A stretch of 64,000 nucleotides of DNA from Halopseudomonas xiamenensis (GTDB lineage Bacteria; Pseudomonadota; Gammaproteobacteria; Pseudomonadales; Pseudomonadaceae): the NCBI RefSeq assembly GCF_014219065.1, contig NZ_JACLGO010000013.1, positions 1 to 64,000 of the forward strand, read 5' to 3'. Each line of letters opens with the position of its first letter. Position 1 is the stretch's first letter. The position numbers and the translations under genes were made by a program. This document shows, one piece after another, positions 1 through 8,393 of the stretch. Under the pieces are notes generated by a model that saw only the letters and a program-made list of their open reading frames with translations, was not told the origin of the DNA and ran no database searches.

Positions 1-355
1 CACTGATGCAGCACCAGACAGCCTATCAACCAAAAACATCAGGTTGAGGGTTGCCTGGAACCATAGAATCTCCCACACCAGGCTGGGAGGCCGCGCCCAG
101 TCTCAGCCCAACACACAACCTGTTGGAGCGGCACGAAGTGGGGTGTAGCGCGCCTGCGACTTCTGAGCCATCGCGTCGTCGAATCTGATCGTGGCCCGAT
201 GTGCTCGACAGCCCGGTTGGGTGCAGTGTGGGTTTCGGGGTGTAGCGCCCCCGCGCTACGCCTGCGACCTCTGAGCCACAGCGTCGTCGAGCAGGGGCTC
301 GACAACCCGATGTTGGATGGGAGCGGCGCCCCGCCGCGAGCGCTCTGTCAGACTA
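1..355. other. Intergenic stretch without a recognisable gene
   Basis: No reading frame here resembles a protein family. Open frames on both strands are by-products of GC-rich repeat sequence. The right half (about 141-343) consists of two units of an interspersed repeat that recurs after yajQ. The first 140 bases show nothing I can name. Confidence 0.6.
141..343. repeat. Interspersed GC-rich repeat, two units
   Basis: Two roughly 100-bp units, beginning near 141 and 239, each carry the order GTGTAGCGC, then ..CTGAGCCA..GCGTCGTCGA, then a GCTCGACA.CCCG block. The same blocks recur at 3752-3924 and, in part, at 24803-24834. The GAGCA..GCTCGACA portion is partly self-complementary. This suggests a REP/BIME-like non-coding element, but the family is not identified. 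Confidence 0.6.
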
Positions 356-922
356 CTATTGGGCCGGCTTTGGCTTGGGTTGCCACAGCACCTCGGCAGT
401 ACTATCCAGGCGCGCAATGCTGCGGGCCGTAACGAACAACAGATCGGACAGGCGGTTAAGGTAGGCCAGCGCCTGCGGATTGATGGTTTCTTTGCCGGCC
501 AGGGTCTGGTAGCGGCGTTCGGCCCGGCGGCAGACACTGCGCGCCAGATGCGCCTGGGCAATCTGCAGTGATCCGCCGGGCAGGATGAACTCCTTCAGCG
601 GCGGCAGCTCGGCGTTGAAGCCGTCGATCAGCGTCTCCAATTCGGTCACGTCCGCCGCCTCGATAATGTTGACCCCGGGAATGGCCAGCTCGCCACCGAT
701 ATCGAACAACCTGTGCTGGACCGGCGCCAGCGCGACATGCACCGGCTGCAAGGCAGTGCTGGTCAACCCCGCCAGCAGTACGCCAATGCAACTGTTCAGC
801 TCATCCACCGCGCCCATGGCCTCGATGCGCGGGCTGTCCTTGCCGACCCGACTGCCATCGGCCAGACCGGTGGTGCCGGCATCGCCGGTACGGGTGTAGA
901 GTTTGCTCAAGCGGTAGCCCAT
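356..922 (-). CDS. PduO-type ATP:cob(I)alamin adenosyltransferase
   Basis: This 188-residue protein matches the PduO/MMAB family, which transfers the adenosyl group of ATP to cob(I)alamin to make coenzyme B12 in the cytoplasm. The N-terminal TRTGDAGTTGL motif (ATP binding) and the C-terminal CRRAERR and LNRLSDLLFV..R segments are family signatures. The length is typical for the single-domain enzyme. The gene stands alone on the minus strand, with repeat-rich non-coding DNA on both sides and no other cobalamin gene nearby. A role in B12 salvage is therefore more likely than membership of a local biosynthetic operon. Identification rests on visible motifs and is secure at family level. Confidence 0.93.
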   Translation of the reverse strand: MGYRLSKLYTRTGDAGTTGLADGSRVGKDSPRIEAMGAVDELNSCIGVLLAGLTSTALQPVHVALAPVQHRLFDIGGELAIPGVNIIEAADVTELETLIDGFNAELPPLKEFILPGGSLQIAQAHLARSVCRRAERRYQTLAGKETINPQALAYLNRLSDLLFVTARSIARLDSTAEVLWQPKPKPAQ

Positions 923-977
923 GGCCGATCTCCTGCGGAAAAGATGCCAGACTAGCGCAGGTGCGGGCTACAAGCTA

Positions 978-1019
978 CAAGCCGCAAGCCGCAAGCCGCA
1001 AGCCGCAAGCCGCAAGCCA
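978..1019. repeat. Heptanucleotide tandem repeat (CAAGCCG)n
   Basis: Five exact CAAGCCG units run from 978 to 1012, followed by one CAAGCCA unit. Degenerate flanks extend left (CAAGCTA) and right (CAAACCA). It is a simple-sequence array likely to vary in copy number by slippage. It lies upstream of the adenosyltransferase start, but no regulatory role is evident. Confidence 0.85.
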
Positions 1020-1033
1020 CAAACCACAGACCA

Positions 1034-1117
1034 CGTCATCCTCGGCGCAGGCCGAGGATCCAGTGTTCCGGTTGACTCGGAGTGGTCGGTGGATCCTTCG
1101 CCTTCGCGAAGGATGAC
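1034..1117. repeat. Two-hairpin interspersed repeat, copy 1
   Basis: The left arm reads GTCATCCTCGGC...GCCGAGGATCC and the right arm GGATCCTTCGCCTTCGCGAA followed by GGATGACG, joined by GGTTGACTCGGAGTGG. A second copy at 26598-26680 has a different but compensated left stem (CCTTCGCGAAGG). Conservation of pairing rather than sequence indicates that the folded structure matters. Confidence 0.75.
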
Positions 1118-1215
1118 GGAGTTGCGTTAAGGATGACGGGAGTTGCGTTAAGGATAACGGGTTACGTTAAGGGTGACGGGTTGCATTAGGAATGATGGGG
1201 TTGTCCGAAGGATGG
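1118..1215. repeat. Degenerate tandem repeat, 18-20 bp units
   Basis: About four to five diverged copies of a GTTGCGTTAAGGATGACGGG-like unit follow one another and decay toward the right, for example GTTACGTTAAGGGTGACGGG and then GTTGCATTAGGAATGATGGG. The unit includes the GGATGACGG end of the adjoining two-hairpin element, so it may have arisen by expansion of that end. Confidence 0.7.
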
Positions 1216-1258
1216 CGGAGCCCTGGGGCAGGGTGCTGGTGCGGCTTGCGATGAAAGG

Positions 1259-2185
1259 TCAGCAGGTCGGCAGGCCCAGTTCGGCCAGGCGGTTTTGCAA
1301 CTGCCGGTACAGGGAGTCCAGTACCGGGGTGGCCAGGCCAGCCTGGCGGGCGGTGCGGCAGGCGTGGCCGAGGATGAAGTCGATCTCGGTGCGCCGCCGC
1401 GCCCGTAGGTCCTGGCGCATGGAGGAGCTGTTGGCGGCAGTGGCCTGGATCACCTCCAGGATGCGCTGGCGCAGCTCGGCCAGGGGCAGGATCACGCCCT
1501 GGCTGGCGAGCAGTGCGTGCAGTTCGGCCAGCAACGGGGCGAAGGAGGCGCCGGCCCGCTCGGCTACCTCGCCATTGACGCAGTCGTGCAACGCGGTGAT
1601 GGGATTGATGGCGCAATTGACTGCCAGTTTCAGCCACAGCACCGGCATGATCTGCGGCTCCCAGTGCCAGTCGATACCGGCAAGGTCGAGCAGTGCCAGC
1701 CAGTCGGGGGCCGGTTGCTGCTGCGGATCACCGACCAGTGTCCGGCCGACGCCGGCCCAGACCACATGATTGGCCGCCCGCTTCCAGGCACCATCGGTGA
1801 CGCTGGCATACAGCACCCGTTGCGATGTCAGGCGCGCGCGCACCGCCTGCTGGCTGCCCAGGCCGTTCTGCAACAGCAGCAGCTGGCTGTCGGCAGCCAG
1901 GCGCGGCGCTACGCTGTCCAGCGCCTCGGTCACGGCCCAGGCCTTGGTGGCGATGACCAGTCGCTGGATCGGCTGCTGGCTGGCTCCGGCCAGCTCGGCC
2001 GGGACATGGATACTCTGGCTCCGGCCCTGTTGCTCCAGCAGCAGTTGGTCCTGACCGCTGTGCCAGTCCCGCAGGGCCCGGGGCGTGCGCAGGATCAGCC
2101 GGCAGTCGATGCCGGCGTGTGCACAGCGAGTGGCCCAGAGCAATCCCAGGCTGCCGGCGCCGAGTATGTACAATGTCTCAGACAA
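1259..2185 (-). CDS. panE: 2-dehydropantoate 2-reductase (ketopantoate reductase)
   Basis: This 308-residue protein reduces 2-dehydropantoate to pantoate with NADPH in pantothenate/CoA synthesis. The N-terminal Rossmann motif (ILGAGSLG, GxGxxG type) begins near residue 8. A central SVTDGAWK-type segment and the C-terminal helical ApbA_C domain (residues about 170-300, with KLAVNCAINP) complete the family architecture at the usual length. Its start overlaps the end of the upstream response-regulator gene by 8 bases, so the two are probably co-transcribed. The same neighbours (regulator, yajQ) occur in Pseudomonas genomes I know. Paralogous PanE-like reductases exist, so the substrate is inferred. 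Confidence 0.88.
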   Translation of the reverse strand: MSETLYILGAGSLGLLWATRCAHAGIDCRLILRTPRALRDWHSGQDQLLLEQQGRSQSIHVPAELAGASQQPIQRLVIATKAWAVTEALDSVAPRLAADSQLLLLQNGLGSQQAVRARLTSQRVLYASVTDGAWKRAANHVVWAGVGRTLVGDPQQQPAPDWLALLDLAGIDWHWEPQIMPVLWLKLAVNCAINPITALHDCVNGEVAERAGASFAPLLAELHALLASQGVILPLAELRQRILEVIQATAANSSSMRQDLRARRRTEIDFILGHACRTARQAGLATPVLDSLYRQLQNRLAELGLPTC

Positions 2186-3143
2186 GTTGTGGCATCCGCA
2201 CTTCGGTGATCAGGTTGGTGGCGTAGGCCTGGCTCAGGTGCTGCTCGACCTGTTGCAGCAGGTGCTCGGCGCTGACCTGCGGATCGTGCTTGGTCAGGGT
2301 GCTCAGTGACATGCCGGCACGCACCGACAGGTAACCCTCGCTGGTCTTGAACGCCTTGAGATTCAGGCCGTCATGCAGGCGGCGAAAGCTGTTGGGCTTG
2401 CAGTCATCGGCATTGTCACCGACGGTGCAGATAGCGAAGGTATCAGGACCAATGCGGGCGGTCACATCCATCGGCCGGACCAGTTGCTGCAGACGACGGG
2501 CGATGCCCTTGAGCAGTTCCTGCTGCACGGCCTCGCCAAAGCGGCTGCCCATTTCCTCGAAATTCTGGATGCCCAGCACCAGCAGGGAACAGAAGCCGCC
2601 ACGCGATTCCACGCGTTGCAGGGCATCTTCCAGGCGCTGTTGCAGATAGCGACGGTTGCCCAGCGCGGTCAGGCTGTCGACCTGGTTGTGCTCTTCGAGC
2701 TGCGCATTATTGCTGGCCAGCAGGCGGTTTTCCTCGAGCAGGCGATTGATCAGGTGGGTGATGCGGTCGGCGGCATAGATGCGCGGCAGCAGTTGTTCGC
2801 TCATTGCCGACTTGCTGATGAAGTCATCCACCCCGCGGTCGAACGCCTCGCCAAGCACATTGTCGCCTTCCCGGGCGGTCAGCAGCATGACGTAGGTATA
2901 GTGATTGGTCTGTTCATCGCGCTGGCGAATGCGGGTGGTCAGTTGCAACCCATCCATCTCGGGCATCAACCAGTCGGCGACCATGACGCTGGCGGCGCGC
3001 TCCTCGTGCATGGCCAGCGCGGCCATGGCGGAACTGGCGAAGCGGATATCCGTATACCCCGCCTGGGACAAGGCATGGCCTATGACGGCGCTGCTGAACT
3101 TGGTATCGTCCACCACCATTATGCTGAGTTGGGGGTTGGGCAT
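2178..3143 (-). CDS. Response regulator, REC plus degenerate GGDEF domain
   Basis: This 321-residue protein has an N-terminal receiver domain (residues 1-130). It shows the acidic pair in VVDDTKF, a phospho-acceptor Asp in VADWLMPEMDG and a conserved Lys in FISKSA. A GGDEF-like domain follows (about 155-315) and keeps the DSLTALGNRR entry motif. The catalytic GGDEF loop reads ARIGPDTFAI, so diguanylate cyclase activity is unlikely and a sensory or protein-binding role is more plausible. The gene sits divergently beside yajQ, whose product binds cyclic di-GMP in some bacteria. No histidine kinase is adjacent, so the input signal is unknown. Confidence 0.88.
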   Translation of the reverse strand: MPNPQLSIMVVDDTKFSSAVIGHALSQAGYTDIRFASSAMAALAMHEERAASVMVADWLMPEMDGLQLTTRIRQRDEQTNHYTYVMLLTAREGDNVLGEAFDRGVDDFISKSAMSEQLLPRIYAADRITHLINRLLEENRLLASNNAQLEEHNQVDSLTALGNRRYLQQRLEDALQRVESRGGFCSLLVLGIQNFEEMGSRFGEAVQQELLKGIARRLQQLVRPMDVTARIGPDTFAICTVGDNADDCKPNSFRRLHDGLNLKAFKTSEGYLSVRAGMSLSTLTKHDPQVSAEHLLQQVEQHLSQAYATNLITEVRMPQLV

Positions 3144-3254
3144 GTCTGAGCTCCCTGCTGCATGTTTTTTAACTGATGCCGGTATAATGCCATGACGTCA
3201 GCCCGATGTTCTGCCATACCGTTCATAAATATCATGTTTATTTGAGGTCAAGCC

Positions 3255-3740
3255 ATGCCGTCCTTTGATGTGGTGTCCGAGCTGGACAAGCACGAAGTAA
3301 CCAACGCTGTCGATAATGCCATGAAGGAACTCGATCGCCGCTACGACCTGAAGGGCAAGGGCAACTTCGAGTTCAACGACAAGGCGCTGACGGTCACTCT
3401 CACCGCCGAGGCCGATTTCCAGCTGGAGCAACTGCTGGACATCCTGCGGTTGAGCCTGACCAAGCGCAAGATCGATATCCAGTGCATGGAGGTGAAGGAC
3501 GCTTATGCTTCCGGCAAGCAGGTGAAGCAGGAAGTACAGTTGCGCGAGGGGATCGATCAGGCGCTGGCGAAGAAGATCGTGGCCAGGATCAAGGAGTCCA
3601 AGGTCAAGGTGCAAGCGGCGATCCAGGGCGAGCAGGTGCGAGTGACCGGCAAGAAGCGTGACGATTTGCAGGAAACCATGGCCCTGCTGCGCTCGGCGAA
3701 TCTGGAGATGCCGCTGCAGTTCAACAACTTCCGCGATTGA
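3255..3740 (+). CDS. yajQ: YajQ family nucleotide-binding protein
   Basis: This 161-residue protein begins [15 protein letters not shown] and carries the duplicated ferredoxin-like halves typical of YajQ. Conserved stretches include NAVDNAM, YDLKGKG and the C-terminal [10 protein letters not shown]. Family members bind cyclic di-GMP or other nucleotides and RNA, and have been linked to virulence control in Xanthomonas and Pseudomonas. The start is supported by a GAGG sequence eight bases upstream. It is divergent from the REC-GGDEF gene, an arrangement also seen in other pseudomonads. Family identification is firm, but the cellular role is not clear from sequence. Confidence 0.95.
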   Translation: MPSFDVVSELDKHEVTNAVDNAMKELDRRYDLKGKGNFEFNDKALTVTLTAEADFQLEQLLDILRLSLTKRKIDIQCMEVKDAYASGKQVKQEVQLREGIDQALAKKIVARIKESKVKVQAAIQGEQVRVTGKKRDDLQETMALLRSANLEMPLQFNNFRD

Positions 3741-3751
3741 GTTGACCAGCG

Positions 3752-3924
3752 CTGTCGTCGAGTCCGATCGCGGCCCGAGGCGCTCGACAACCCAGGCGGA
3801 TACGTTCGGGGTGTAGCGCCCCCGCGCTACGCCTGCGGCCTCCGAGCCGCTGCGTCGTCGAGCAGGCGCTCGACAACCCGGCTGGTGTGGCGGTTTTGGG
3901 GGTGTAGCGCGCCTGCGCTACGCC
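3752..3924. repeat. Interspersed GC-rich repeat, two units
   Basis: Two copies of a GTCGTCGAG...GCTCGACAACCC block alternate with GGGTGTAGCGC..GCGCTACGCC blocks. They are nearly the same modules as at 141-343. GTAGCGC...GCGCTAC is self-complementary. The element fills the gap between the convergent yajQ and ampG genes and could act as a bidirectional transcription stop, but no U-tract is present. Confidence 0.65.
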
Positions 3925-3942
3925 AGCGCCCTCGCCAGCACC

Positions 3943-5307
3943 TCAATCAATCCCCGGCCGACGCACCCGGTCGGGGTGGGCATAGCGGATCAACAGCGCC
4001 GCGAGCACGATTGCCGGCAGCCCGGTCAGCGCCGTCACCATGAAGAAATGCACCCAGCCCAGGTGGGCTGCCAGTACCCCGGTGAAGCCGGCGGCGAACT
4101 GCCCCGGCAAGGTCATCAACGAACTGAACAGGGCGTACTGGGTGGCAGTGTAGGCGGTATTGGTCAGGCTCGACAGGTAGGCGATGAATACCGAGATGGC
4201 CAGCCCGCCGGTGATGTTGTCGGCGATGATCGCCATCACCAGGCCGTAGGGCTCGGCGCCGATAAACGCCAGCCAGGCGAACATCAGGTTGGTCGCCGGG
4301 GCCATGAAGGCGGTCAGCAGCAGGATCGGTGCAATGCCGAAGCGTGCCACCAGCAGCCCACCCAGCGCCGCGCCGAGCAGGGTCATGCCCAGGCCGAAGG
4401 CCGCGGCGATATTGGCGATCTGCGCCTTGCTGAAACCCAGGTCGAGATAGAAGGGGTTGGCCATCACGCCCATGAAGATATCGCTGATACGGAAGGTGGC
4501 GACGAACGCCAGGATCAGCAGTGCGGCCTTGCCATAGCGTTGGAAGAACTCGGCGAAGGGGCAGACGATGGCGCCGATGAACCAGGCGGTGAGATGCCGC
4601 CGCCAGCCGGCGTGCCGGGTGCGGTCCAGATAGTCGGCGACCCGCTGCTCGAAATGCAGGGTCGAGGCGCTGACTGCCACTGTTGGCTCGGCGATCACCA
4701 GCGTGGTCACTACCCCCACGCCCATCAGCAACGCCATGCTGGCATAGGCCAGGGTCCAGCTGTCGATCGAGGCCAGGTGCAGTGCGCCGGCCCCGGCGGC
4801 CAGGATCGCCACACGATAGCCGGTGACATAGGTGGCGGCCATGGCGGCCTGGCGGTGGCGGGCTTCGGCTTCGACCCGGTAGGCGTCGATCGCCACGTCC
4901 TGGGTGGCCGAGCCGAACGCCGCCAACACGGCCCAGAGCGCCACCAGGGTGAGGTTTTCCCGTGGATCGGTAAGCGCCATGCCGAGCAGGGCGCCGGCAA
5001 TCACCAGTTGCGCCAACAGCATCCAGGCCCGGCGGCGACCCAGCAGCCGGCTGAGTAGCGGCAGCGGCGCGCGGTCGATCAGCGGAGCCCACAGCACCTT
5101 GATCGAATGCGCCATGCCGACCCAGCTGAGAAAGCCGATCGCCGCCAGTTCGATGCCCAGGTCACGCAGCCAGGCGCTGAAAGTGCCGCCGACCAGCAGC
5201 AGTGGCAGGCCGGCGGAGAAACCCAGAAACAGCATGCCGAGCACGCGGGGTTTGAGGTAGACCTTCCAGCCCTCGCGTGCTGGTGTTGCGCTAGTGTCGT
5301 CATTCAT
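3943..5307 (-). CDS. ampG: AmpG-type muropeptide permease (MFS)
   Basis: This 454-residue inner-membrane transporter has about 12 or more hydrophobic segments. Its N-terminal region (PRVLGMLFLGFSAGLPLLL) and the following KVLWAPLIDR loop are characteristic of AmpG. AmpG imports GlcNAc-anhydroMurNAc peptides for peptidoglycan recycling and thereby influences AmpR-dependent beta-lactamase induction. The QDVAIDAYRVE motif in the central loop is also typical. The gene lies next to an alkyltransferase-like gene in the same direction (14 bases apart), so a short operon is possible. The protein is shorter than the roughly 590-residue P. aeruginosa AmpG because it lacks a long C-terminal extension. 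Confidence 0.9.
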   Translation of the reverse strand: MNDDTSATPAREGWKVYLKPRVLGMLFLGFSAGLPLLLVGGTFSAWLRDLGIELAAIGFLSWVGMAHSIKVLWAPLIDRAPLPLLSRLLGRRRAWMLLAQLVIAGALLGMALTDPRENLTLVALWAVLAAFGSATQDVAIDAYRVEAEARHRQAAMAATYVTGYRVAILAAGAGALHLASIDSWTLAYASMALLMGVGVVTTLVIAEPTVAVSASTLHFEQRVADYLDRTRHAGWRRHLTAWFIGAIVCPFAEFFQRYGKAALLILAFVATFRISDIFMGVMANPFYLDLGFSKAQIANIAAAFGLGMTLLGAALGGLLVARFGIAPILLLTAFMAPATNLMFAWLAFIGAEPYGLVMAIIADNITGGLAISVFIAYLSSLTNTAYTATQYALFSSLMTLPGQFAAGFTGVLAAHLGWVHFFMVTALTGLPAIVLAALLIRYAHPDRVRRPGID

Positions 5308-5320
5308 GGCTGGATCATCA

Positions 5321-5668
5321 TTACAGGGAGTCGGGCCAGCCGTAGCGGGCCATGTTTACGCGGCGGTTGCGAATGATGACACCTTCGGCAAGCAGGCGCT
5401 GATATTGTTCCTGGCCAGAGGGGCTGTCTGCCGGCAGTGACAGTTGCCCCTGGCTGTTCAGTACCCGGTGCCAGGGCAGGCTGGTGTCGTCCGGCAACTG
5501 GCCCAGCCAGCGTCCGACCAGCCGTGCGCCGCGCCCCAGGCCGGCCAGTTGTGCCAGTCGCCCGTAACTGCTGACCCGCCCGGGCGGGATCGCCGCTAGC
5601 ACTTGCCAGAGCATCTCCCGGCGGGGATCGCTGGCGGGTGATTTGTCAGCGGTGGAACGTTCAATCAT
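5321..5668 (-). CDS. Alkyltransferase-like (ATL) protein
   Basis: This 115-residue protein matches the DNA-binding half of O6-methylguanine-DNA methyltransferase: IPPGRVSSYGRLA (helix-turn-helix), then GARLVGRWLG and WHRVLNSQG. The catalytic PCHR motif is replaced by PWHR, so the alkyl-acceptor cysteine is missing. That is the hallmark of ATL proteins, which bind O6-alkylguanine without repairing it and flag the lesion for nucleotide excision repair. It has no N-terminal methyltransferase domain, again as in ATLs. It is probably co-transcribed with ampG. Function is inferred from characterised ATLs. Confidence 0.88.
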   Translation of the reverse strand: MIERSTADKSPASDPRREMLWQVLAAIPPGRVSSYGRLAQLAGLGRGARLVGRWLGQLPDDTSLPWHRVLNSQGQLSLPADSPSGQEQYQRLLAEGVIIRNRRVNMARYGWPDSL

Positions 5669-5711
5669 GGATAATGTCTCTGGTTCTATTCAATTTGCGG
5701 ATGTTTTACCC

Positions 5712-6722
5712 ATGTCTATTCCACGTTTGCTGGCACTATTGCCACTGTTGTTCGTGTTACCTGCCGTTGCCGACACCCTGTGGCTGGATAACGGCGATCG
5801 CCTGACCGGCCGCATCGAGCTGATGGAAGGCAACAAGCTGATCTTCCATACCGAAGTCGCCGGCCAGGTGGCGGTGGATGTCAAACGCATCCGTACCCTG
5901 GAGAGCGATGGTCCGTTGCTGATCAAGACCAGCGACGATACTAAGCGCGCCCGCCGCATTCAAGCCTCGGAACAGCAAGGGCAGATCCTGCTGGTCAATG
6001 GCGAGACCCCGCCACTGCCCATGGCCATCAGCAACCTGCGGCAGATCATGGAGCCGCAGCCGGTGATCGAGGATTGGGTCTGGGATGGGCGCGCGAGCCT
6101 GGCACTGGAGCTGGACAATACCGCATCGAAGAAGCGCGACCTGGATATCGATGTCACCACCGAGGCGCGCCATGGCGATTGGCGGCATGTGCTGTCCAGT
6201 GAATTCGAGCGTGACTATCGCAATGACGTCAAGAGCCGGCACTGGTGGGAGATGGACTATGCGCTGAGCTGGTTCTTCGCCGATCAGTGGTTCTGGCAGA
6301 ACCGTGTCAGCTACCAGCGGGACCATATCGGCGATGTGGAGCGGCAGATACAGATCGGTTCCGGTCCGGGTTACGAATGGTGGAACAACGCCCTGGGCCG
6401 TTTCGAGACCTCGGCCCGCTTCGAGCATCTGCGCATGGACGGTCGCGATGGCTCGGACAGCCGGACCAACGGCCTGGGCCTGAACTGGGACTACCGGCGC
6501 TACCTGTTCGGCAAGCGCTTCCAGCTGGTGCACAACGCCGAAACCATCGTGCCCTACAGTGACAACGTGAACTACATGGTGGATGCCGAGCTTGGCCTGC
6601 GCTACCTGCTCAACAGCTGGGCATCGCTGAGCCTGAGCACCGAATGGGACTATGTCAGCAGCTCGGATGAAAAGAGCCTGAACGAGACCCGCTACAAGCT
6701 GGGGCTTGGCGTCAACTGGTGA
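5712..6722 (+). CDS. DUF481 outer-membrane family protein
   Basis: This protein has about 336 residues counted from the methionine that precedes a clear signal peptide (hydrophobic LLALLPLLFVLPAVADT, cleavage after Ala-Asp region). Residues about 20-110 form a small beta domain beginning with LWLDNGDRLTGRIE. The C-terminal 220 residues alternate polar and aromatic residues like beta-strands and end LGLGVNW, an outer-membrane barrel type terminus. It belongs to the DUF481/YdiY-like group, for which I know no defined biochemical role. An earlier in-frame ATG at 5667 would place extra residues before the signal peptide and is less likely. It is divergent from the ATL gene. Confidence 0.85.
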   Translation: MSIPRLLALLPLLFVLPAVADTLWLDNGDRLTGRIELMEGNKLIFHTEVAGQVAVDVKRIRTLESDGPLLIKTSDDTKRARRIQASEQQGQILLVNGETPPLPMAISNLRQIMEPQPVIEDWVWDGRASLALELDNTASKKRDLDIDVTTEARHGDWRHVLSSEFERDYRNDVKSRHWWEMDYALSWFFADQWFWQNRVSYQRDHIGDVERQIQIGSGPGYEWWNNALGRFETSARFEHLRMDGRDGSDSRTNGLGLNWDYRRYLFGKRFQLVHNAETIVPYSDNVNYMVDAELGLRYLLNSWASLSLSTEWDYVSSSDEKSLNETRYKLGLGVNW

Positions 6723-6756
6723 CCAGGTCTCGATCAGGGGGGGTAGTGCCTGGTCA
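6720..6756. terminator. Possible hairpin between convergent genes
   Basis: TGACCAGG at 6720-6727 pairs perfectly with CCTGGTCA at 6749-6756, starting at the DUF481 stop codon. No U-run follows on either strand, so intrinsic termination is uncertain. Confidence 0.35.
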
Positions 6757-6786
6757 TGTGAGCAGGACACTACACCTCCGGCAGCC

Positions 6787-7545
6787 TCAGAGGCGCAGGC
6801 CGCCGTCCAGCTCCAGAATCCGTCCGCTGTAGTAGTCGTTCTCGAACAGGTAGGCCGCCGAGTGGGCGATTTCCTCGGGCTTGCCCATGCGCCGCAGCGG
6901 GATGCCGGCGGTCATCTTCTCCAGTGCTTCGGGCTTCATGCTGCTGGTCATCTCGGTCTCGATGAAGCCCGGTGCGATACCGGCCACGCGAATACCGTAG
7001 CGCGCCAGCTCCTTGGCCCAGACCACGGTCAGTGCGGCGACCCCGGCCTTGGCGGCGGAATAGTTGGACTGGCCCATGTTGCCGGCGCGGGAGATCGAGG
7101 AGATGTTCAGAATCAGGCCCTTGCTGCCCAGCTCGATCATCTTCGCCGCCACTTCGCGGGTACCGAGGAATACGCCGGTCAGATTGACGTCGATCACCGA
7201 CTGCCACTGGTTCAGGCTCATCTTCTGGATCTCGCCGTCCCTGACTTTCAGCAGCAGGCCGTCACGCAGGATGCCGGCATTGTTGATCAGGCCGTTGATG
7301 GTGCCGAAGTCGTTCGCCACCCGGCTGACCATATCGGTCACCTGTTCCTCGTTGGCGATATTGCAGACGTAGGCACGGGCCTCGCCGCCCGCCGCCTGAC
7401 AGGCGGCAACCGCTTCGTCCAGGCGTTCCTGGCCCAGGTCCACCAGGGCCAGGCGAGCACCGCGCCCGGCCAGGTATTCGGCCATTGCCCGCCCCAGACC
7501 CTGGCCGCCGCCGGTCACGATAATCACGCTGTCTTTCAATTGCAT
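6787..7545 (-). CDS. Short-chain dehydrogenase/reductase, FabG-like
   Basis: This 252-residue NAD(P)-dependent oxidoreductase shows the TGGGQGLG cofactor motif, NNAG and the Ser...Tyr-x-x-x-Lys catalytic set in ISSISRAG...NYSAAKAG. The C-terminal GFIETEM and [10 protein letters not shown] segments are typical of FabG-like reductases. The start at 7545 is chosen because GAGGAA lies eight bases upstream. A longer frame upstream reads through non-coding DNA. The gene is divergent from fxsA and near groES, as in other pseudomonads. It could be a 3-oxoacyl-ACP or 3-oxoacyl-CoA reductase, and sequence alone does not give the substrate. Confidence 0.88.
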   Translation of the reverse strand: MQLKDSVIIVTGGGQGLGRAMAEYLAGRGARLALVDLGQERLDEAVAACQAAGGEARAYVCNIANEEQVTDMVSRVANDFGTINGLINNAGILRDGLLLKVRDGEIQKMSLNQWQSVIDVNLTGVFLGTREVAAKMIELGSKGLILNISSISRAGNMGQSNYSAAKAGVAALTVVWAKELARYGIRVAGIAPGFIETEMTSSMKPEALEKMTAGIPLRRMGKPEEIAHSAAYLFENDYYSGRILELDGGLRL

Positions 7546-7751
7546 TCGGGCATTCCTCATGGTTGTCGATTGTTCTGGGAAGGTTGGAAAGGCTGCAAGA
7601 ATGCAACATCTGGCGAATATTATGAATACCTGACAATAGATATCGGTCACCGGCTGACCTGCCGCCAGGCTGGCGTTCTGCTCCGGGCGGGGCTTGAAAG
7701 CGCCCGCTGGTGATCCCATATAGGAACTTTGCACCAATCCATGAGGTTTGC

Positions 7752-8204
7752 ATGCCGCTGTTGCGCATATTGCTGTTGGCATTTCCCCTGATCGAGCTGA
7801 CCAGCCTGATTCTGCTCGGCCAGGAAGTCGGGGTGGGCTGGACCCTGCTGTGGGTTCTCGTCACCGGTGTGCTGGGGCTGGTACTGATCCAGCGCAACGG
7901 CTGGGGCATGCTGCAGCGCCTGCAGCAGCAGATGGTCAGCAACCGCAGCCCGTTCCGGGTACTCAAGTCGGGCATGTGGGGCGTGCTGGCCGGGGTGCTG
8001 ATCGCCTTCCCGGGCCTGGTCAGCGATGTGCTGGCGATTCCCTGCCTGATCATGGCCTTGCTGCACCGCGGTGGCGGCTCCGGTCCCGATGACCAGGACG
8101 GCCCGCGCACGTACCGGCGTGGCGAGTACACCATCATCGAGGGTGAATGGCAGGCCGGTGAGCCGCCGCGCCCCGATCCGGACCGCCGGCTGGACAGAGG
8201 ATAA
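7752..8204 (+). CDS. fxsA: FxsA family membrane protein
   Basis: This small inner-membrane protein of about 150 residues has hydrophobic segments at residues 3-20, 26-45 and 75-95 and a charged C-terminal tail rich in Asp and Arg. [11 protein letters not shown] and the segment around [10 protein letters not shown] identify the FxsA family. Its E. coli member relieves F-plasmid exclusion of phage T7 when overproduced. The start at 7752 has GAGG upstream. It lies just before the groES-groEL operon and the heat-shock promoter, as in Pseudomonas and enterobacteria. The native role is unknown. Confidence 0.9.
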   Translation: MPLLRILLLAFPLIELTSLILLGQEVGVGWTLLWVLVTGVLGLVLIQRNGWGMLQRLQQQMVSNRSPFRVLKSGMWGVLAGVLIAFPGLVSDVLAIPCLIMALLHRGGGSGPDDQDGPRTYRRGEYTIIEGEWQAGEPPRPDPDRRLDRG

Positions 8205-8221
8205 AAATTTTCCACCCGGGC

Positions 8222-8249
8222 CTTGAAAAGATTTCCCCGGCCCCCATAC
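8222..8249 (+). promoter_or_regulatory. Sigma-32 heat-shock promoter of groES-groEL
   Basis: CTTGAA at 8222-8227 and CCCCATAC at 8242-8249 match the sigma-32 -35 and -10 consensus (CTTGAA, CCCCATnT) with a 14-base spacer. The element lies about 150 bases before the groES start. The leader in between contains GCACCCGT/ACGGGTGC-like complementarity. Confidence 0.88.
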
Positions 8250-8393
8250 AAGGAAGCACCCGTTTTACAGGCACCCGTGTGGGGGCCTGTGTTGGACAAG
8301 GACGCGAGATGGCGTCCTTCGGGCTGAAAAGCCTGATTTAACTTGGAATGCCGGACAGCCGGCCATTTGCATACTATTGGGAGACTCAAAACG

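Larger units (their letters stand above)
923..1258. other. Intergenic region filled with repeats
   Basis: No gene is supported here. From left to right it holds a CAAGCCG heptamer array (978-1019), a two-hairpin element (1034-1117) that also occurs after orn, and a run of degenerate 18-20 bp units (about 1118-1215). Confidence 0.6.

Noticed and set aside
199-432. Plus-strand frame across the left-end repeats
   Set aside because: It consists of translated repeat modules and then runs antisense into the adenosyltransferase gene, with no family resemblance.
978-1019. Short tandem array that might suggest CRISPR
   Set aside because: The units are 7-bp head-to-tail copies without spacers and no cas gene is present. 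It is a simple-sequence repeat.
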